A stretch of DNA of 6,576 nucleotides. Source: Kiloniellales bacterium (lineage in GTDB: Bacteria > Pseudomonadota > Alphaproteobacteria > Kiloniellales > JAKSBE01). The DNA is taken from NCBI GenBank assembly GCA_030067055.1, contig JASJAL010000369.1, positions 1 through 6,576 of the forward strand, written 5' to 3'. Below the pieces are notes generated by a model, which was given only the letters and a program-made list of their open reading frames with translations, had not been told where the DNA came from and searched no databases. Made by a program: the position numbers and the translations under genes. Below are positions 5,840 to 6,576 of this stretch, one piece after another; the first letter of the stretch is position 1, and the number at the start of each line of letters is the position of its first letter.

Positions 5840-6451
5840 ATGCGCCGTCTGCTCCTGGTCTCGAGCCTCCTGCTTCTTGCGCACCTGCCGGCCCTGGCCG
5901 CGCCGCCGGCGGAGGCCATCGGCCGCCTGAACTATGCCGGCTACAAGGCCTCCCGGCACTGCACGGCCTTTTTGGTCGGCGCGCGGGTCGCGGTGACCGC
6001 GGCGCACTGCGTCACGCGGCTGCGGGCCGGCGACCTGCACCTGCTGCTCGGCTACGACAGGGGCGCCTGGCAGGCGCATTTGCGTGCCTCGGGCCTGGCG
6101 CACGACGCCGAGGGCGCCGACATCGCCGCCCTTTGCCTCAAGGCCGCGGCGGCGGCCGTCGCCTTTCCTTGGTCCGAGGCGGCACCCCGCCGAGGCGAAA
6201 CCCTGGTCGTCTGGGGCTACGGCCGCCCGCGCATCCACGCCCTGACGCGCCGCGACTGCACCGTGCTGGCCAGCAGGGGCCGGCAGCTAATCCTAGACTG
6301 CAACGTCGCCCCTGGCACCTCCGGCGCCCCGGTCCTGCGCCCGACCGCGACCGGCTACGAGGTCGTCGCGGTGGTCTCCGCCTCGCGCGGCGCAACTGCG
6401 GTCGCGGTCCGGCCGGCCGAGGCGAAGGAACTGGCACCCTGCGGCGGCTGA
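5840..6451 (+). CDS. Small secreted trypsin-like serine protease
   Basis: A 203-residue chymotrypsin-fold (S1 family) protease predicted to be exported. Residues 1-20 are a signal peptide (Arg2-Arg3, leucine-rich core, ALA|AP cleavage), leaving about 183 residues, short for the family. The triad is complete: His56 in VTAAHC (52-57), Asp94 in GADIAAL (92-98) and Ser161 in APGTSGAPV (157-165). The GTSGAP form of the serine motif resembles V8/glutamyl-endopeptidase-like bacterial enzymes rather than the GDSGGP of trypsin. Cys41 and Cys57 should form the usual disulfide around the histidine loop; Cys140 and Cys154 may form another, with Cys99 and Cys201 left over. There is no clear activation propeptide, PDZ domain or membrane anchor. 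The ATG at 5840 is chosen because the signal begins there with AGGGA at 5830-5834; an in-frame TTG at 5798 adds 14 unlike residues. It follows the amidohydrolase gene by 78 bp. Substrate unknown; possibly protein turnover or signalling outside the cytoplasm. Confidence 0.9.
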   Translation: MRRLLLVSSLLLLAHLPALAAPPAEAIGRLNYAGYKASRHCTAFLVGARVAVTAAHCVTRLRAGDLHLLLGYDRGAWQAHLRASGLAHDAEGADIAALCLKAAAAAVAFPWSEAAPRRGETLVVWGYGRPRIHALTRRDCTVLASRGRQLILDCNVAPGTSGAPVLRPTATGYEVVAVVSASRGATAVAVRPAEAKELAPCGG

Positions 6452-6576
6452 AGCTGCCGCTTCCGGGGATTCGCCTTACTCTTGCCGAACTGGGGTGTCA
6501 CTTAGAAGGACGTCTCGCCATTTATCCCTCTCGACACAGGTCCAGAAGCATCCCCGAAGCCCTTCGATCCCAGCCG
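6452..6576. other. Unassigned 125-bp tail
   Basis: No gene is supported here. Base composition is visibly less G+C-rich than the coding regions. A small hairpin, GAAGC-TGCC-GCTTC (6450-6463), spans the protease stop but has no T-run, so it is a poor terminator candidate. On the minus strand a frame is open from the window edge to a TAA at 6478-6476 (32 codons, ending SDTPVRQE). It could be the end of a convergent gene or chance; I do not recognise it. Confidence 0.4.

Noticed and set aside
6476..6576. Minus-strand open frame at the right edge as a partial gene
   Set aside because: Only 32 codons, no recognisable motif, and an alternative minus frame is also open for 24 codons; not distinguishable from chance.

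Overview
The window is G+C-rich DNA with dense, strongly GC3-biased coding and six genes. The style suggests an alphaproteobacterium, perhaps of the Rhodospirillales/Kiloniellales type. Pointers are the tricarboxylate-type solute receptor, the CaiB/BaiF CoA-transferase, and a periplasmic tetratricopeptide (TPR) protein with the 'RIAACTRAIES' first repeat that is common in that class. The taxonomic call is inference from protein style, not from a marker gene.

Left half (about 1-3041, minus strand): three genes in a tight leftward operon. In transcription order they are a class III (CaiB/BaiF) CoA-transferase (3041-1842), a compact citrate-synthase-fold protein of the citryl-CoA lyase type (1845-1024, overlapping the transferase stop as ATGA), and a TctC-type periplasmic substrate-binding protein (977 to beyond base 1). 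The receptor lacks only its extreme C-terminus. A consistent reading is capture and uptake of a tri- or dicarboxylate, activation to its CoA thioester by CoA transfer, and cleavage by a citryl-CoA-lyase-like enzyme to acetyl-CoA (or another acyl-CoA) plus an oxo-acid. The tctB/tctA membrane genes would be expected just left of the window. This is the most interesting unit here.

Divergent intergenic region (3042-3208): a plausible sigma-70-like promoter for the leftward operon (CTGACC-17 bp-TATCTT), two small inverted repeats in its predicted leader, and a weaker candidate promoter for the rightward genes.

Right half (3209-6451, plus strand): three co-directional genes with gaps of 54 and 78 bp. 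They are a secreted TPR protein with an unrecognised C-terminal domain, a zinc-dependent aspartoacylase/succinylglutamate-desuccinylase family amidohydrolase most like DoeB, and a small secreted trypsin-like serine protease with an intact catalytic triad. Their functions are not obviously connected, so they may be neighbours rather than a pathway. The gap before the amidohydrolase contains a 10-bp tandem repeat, and a predicted stem-loop overlaps the protease ribosome-binding site.

The last 125 bases (6452-6576) hold no gene I can support. I saw no RNA gene, insertion sequence, CRISPR array or attachment site.
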